A stretch of 33,869 nt of DNA, taken from Clostridiales bacterium. Its GTDB lineage: Bacteria > Bacillota > Clostridia > Oscillospirales > CAG-272. The stretch is taken from assembly GCA_016282315.1 (NCBI GenBank), contig JAEEKG010000013.1:1-33869 (forward strand), given 5' to 3'. Both the position numbers and the translations under genes were made by a program. Positions 32,771-33,869 of the stretch are shown piece by piece (position 1 is the stretch's first letter; the number at the start of each line of letters is the position of its first letter). The notes under the pieces were generated by a model. The model was not told the origin of the DNA, made no database searches, and saw only the letters and a program-made list of their open reading frames with translations.

Positions 32771-33844
32771 ATGAATATACTGCCAATAACAAAAGAAACA
32801 TCTAATACTTCTGTGCCTAAAGATTTGGATGTTCAGAATATACGATTTATTAACATTAAAGAAAAGCATTTCAAAATACATGGTTTATTGTGGGATGATG
32901 AAAATGGCTTTATAAGAATGCCTCAAGAAATTGCTGCTACAGACAAACTTGAAAATCTGAATCAAATGGATACGGGCGGTAGAGTAACTTTCAGAACCAA
33001 TTCAAGATATATTGCAATCAAAGTCTTATATAACAAGAGCTGCTGGTTTGCTGAAGGAATGTCATCTGTAGGAGCTTGTGGTTTTGATCTCTATGAAAAG
33101 ACTGAAAAAGGCAAATATATCTTTTTGAAGTCATTTTTGCCTATCAATCGTAACACTGAAGGCTATTGTACGGTCGTTGATTTGTTTAAATCAAAAGAGA
33201 GAAATTTAATAATCAATTTCCCGATATTTGCCGGTGTTATGGACATGTATATAGGAATAGACGAAAAGGGAACCTTACAGGAAGGCGCTCGCTATTCTCA
33301 TGAAACGCCTGTTGTGTTTTATGGTTCATCCATTACACATGGAGCATTTGCGAGCAGACCGGGTATTTCTTATCCGTCTATGCTGTCAATGAAATATGAT
33401 TTTGAATACACAAACTTAGGCTATTCAGGTGCGTGCAGAGGACAAAAAGAAATTGTGGAATACATTTCCACTTTGGATATGAGTGTTTTTGTTCTAGACT
33501 ATGACCACAATGCACCAAATGTAGAACACCTTGAAAAAACTCACTATTATGTGTATGAAACCATAAGAAAAGCTCATCCGGATATACCAATTATTATGGC
33601 ATCCAGACCCACATATGACAGGGGAGAATACAACGAAAAGAAGCGTAGGAATATTATCTGCTCTTCGTATGAAAAAGCTCTTCAAAATGGTGACAACAAA
33701 GTGTATTTTGTGGACGGAAGAAAGAAGTTCAAGAACTTTTACAGAAATGGCTATGTTGTCGATGGCACCCATCCGAACGATGTCGGATTTGAAATAATGG
33801 CAAGGGCATTTTCCGAGTGTTTTGACGACATATACAAACAATGA
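32771..33844 (+). CDS. Two-domain SGNH/GDSL hydrolase (GxDLY-type)
   Basis: A 357-residue cytoplasmic protein. The N-terminal ~165 residues form a beta-sandwich-like domain (GRVTFRTNSRYIAIKV, FDLYEKTEKGKYIFL). Residues ~175-357 are an SGNH hydrolase: block I FYGSSITHGAFASRPGISYP, GYSGACRGQ, DYDHN, and the catalytic D-G-T-H-P-N-D near the C-terminus. This pairing is typical of GDSL-type acylhydrolases that deacetylate sugars or esters. GGGGG precedes the ATG at 32771. It sits 50 nt beyond the operon terminator and may be transcribed by read-through; a link to deoxy-sugar glycan deacylation is conceivable but unproven. The gene is complete. Confidence 0.82.
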   Translation: MNILPITKETSNTSVPKDLDVQNIRFINIKEKHFKIHGLLWDDENGFIRMPQEIAATDKLENLNQMDTGGRVTFRTNSRYIAIKVLYNKSCWFAEGMSSVGACGFDLYEKTEKGKYIFLKSFLPINRNTEGYCTVVDLFKSKERNLIINFPIFAGVMDMYIGIDEKGTLQEGARYSHETPVVFYGSSITHGAFASRPGISYPSMLSMKYDFEYTNLGYSGACRGQKEIVEYISTLDMSVFVLDYDHNAPNVEHLEKTHYYVYETIRKAHPDIPIIMASRPTYDRGEYNEKKRRNIICSSYEKALQNGDNKVYFVDGRKKFKNFYRNGYVVDGTHPNDVGFEIMARAFSECFDDIYKQ

Positions 33845-33869
33845 CCAATACAAAAGTGTGCATAAGCGA

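Overview
The window is about 34 kb of AT-rich DNA. It looks like a fermentative, anaerobic low-GC member of the Bacillota, probably class Clostridia. The signs are strong GGAGG-type ribosome binding sites, frequent TTG and GTG starts, short intergenic hairpin terminators, a lipoprotein with a Thr/Glu-rich linker, and an oxygen-sensitive glycyl-radical enzyme. I cannot name the genus.

Left part (1-17.4 kb) is a mosaic of small independent transcription units. From left to right: a leader region for a gene that runs off the left edge (minus strand); a metallophosphoesterase (+); a two-gene minus operon of a PepC-type aminopeptidase and a lyase-like toroid protein; a secreted SGNH/DUF4886-like lipoprotein with three copies of an unfamiliar C-terminal domain (+); a minus-strand group of opine-dehydrogenase-like protein, HD-GYP protein and fucose-isomerase-like protein; a PHP phosphatase (+); a sialidase-like beta-propeller protein (-); tRNA-Gln(TTG) (-); a membrane-anchored alpha/beta hydrolase (+); and an operon of a CPA2-type cation/H+ antiporter and an MgtC-family protein (-). 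Convergent pairs are separated by palindromic terminators.

Right part (about 17.5-32.75 kb) is the centrepiece: a complete glycyl-radical-enzyme bacterial microcompartment operon, read left to right from one near-consensus promoter (17827-17855) to one terminator (32723-32751). The order is GRE diol dehydratase, its activase, EutS/PduU-like shell protein, EutP/PduV-like GTPase, class II aldolase, GlcG/PduO-C-like protein, zinc-type alcohol dehydrogenase, five BMC-H shell proteins, EutN/CcmL-type vertex protein, PduS-like flavo-iron-sulfur protein, PduT-like BMC-T, DeoR regulator, acetate/propionate kinase, CoA-acylating aldehyde dehydrogenase and PduL phosphotransacylase. This set fits the fucose/rhamnose type (GRM5-like). 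The aldolase would cut fuculose-1-phosphate or rhamnulose-1-phosphate to DHAP and lactaldehyde, lactaldehyde is reduced to 1,2-propanediol, and the GRE makes propanal. Propanal is then reduced to propanol (ADH) or oxidised to propionyl-CoA, propionyl-phosphate and propionate plus ATP (AldDH, PduL, kinase). Five enzymes carry similar short amphipathic helices at one end that look like encapsulation peptides.

The 450-bp region before the operon carries eight exact CAACAT/ATGTTG half-sites, three of them (one a variant) phased at exactly 21 bp, and one inverted pair covering the core promoter. I infer that these are operators for the DeoR protein encoded inside the operon. An SGNH hydrolase gene follows the operon terminator. 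No CRISPR array, rRNA or recognisable mobile element was seen.
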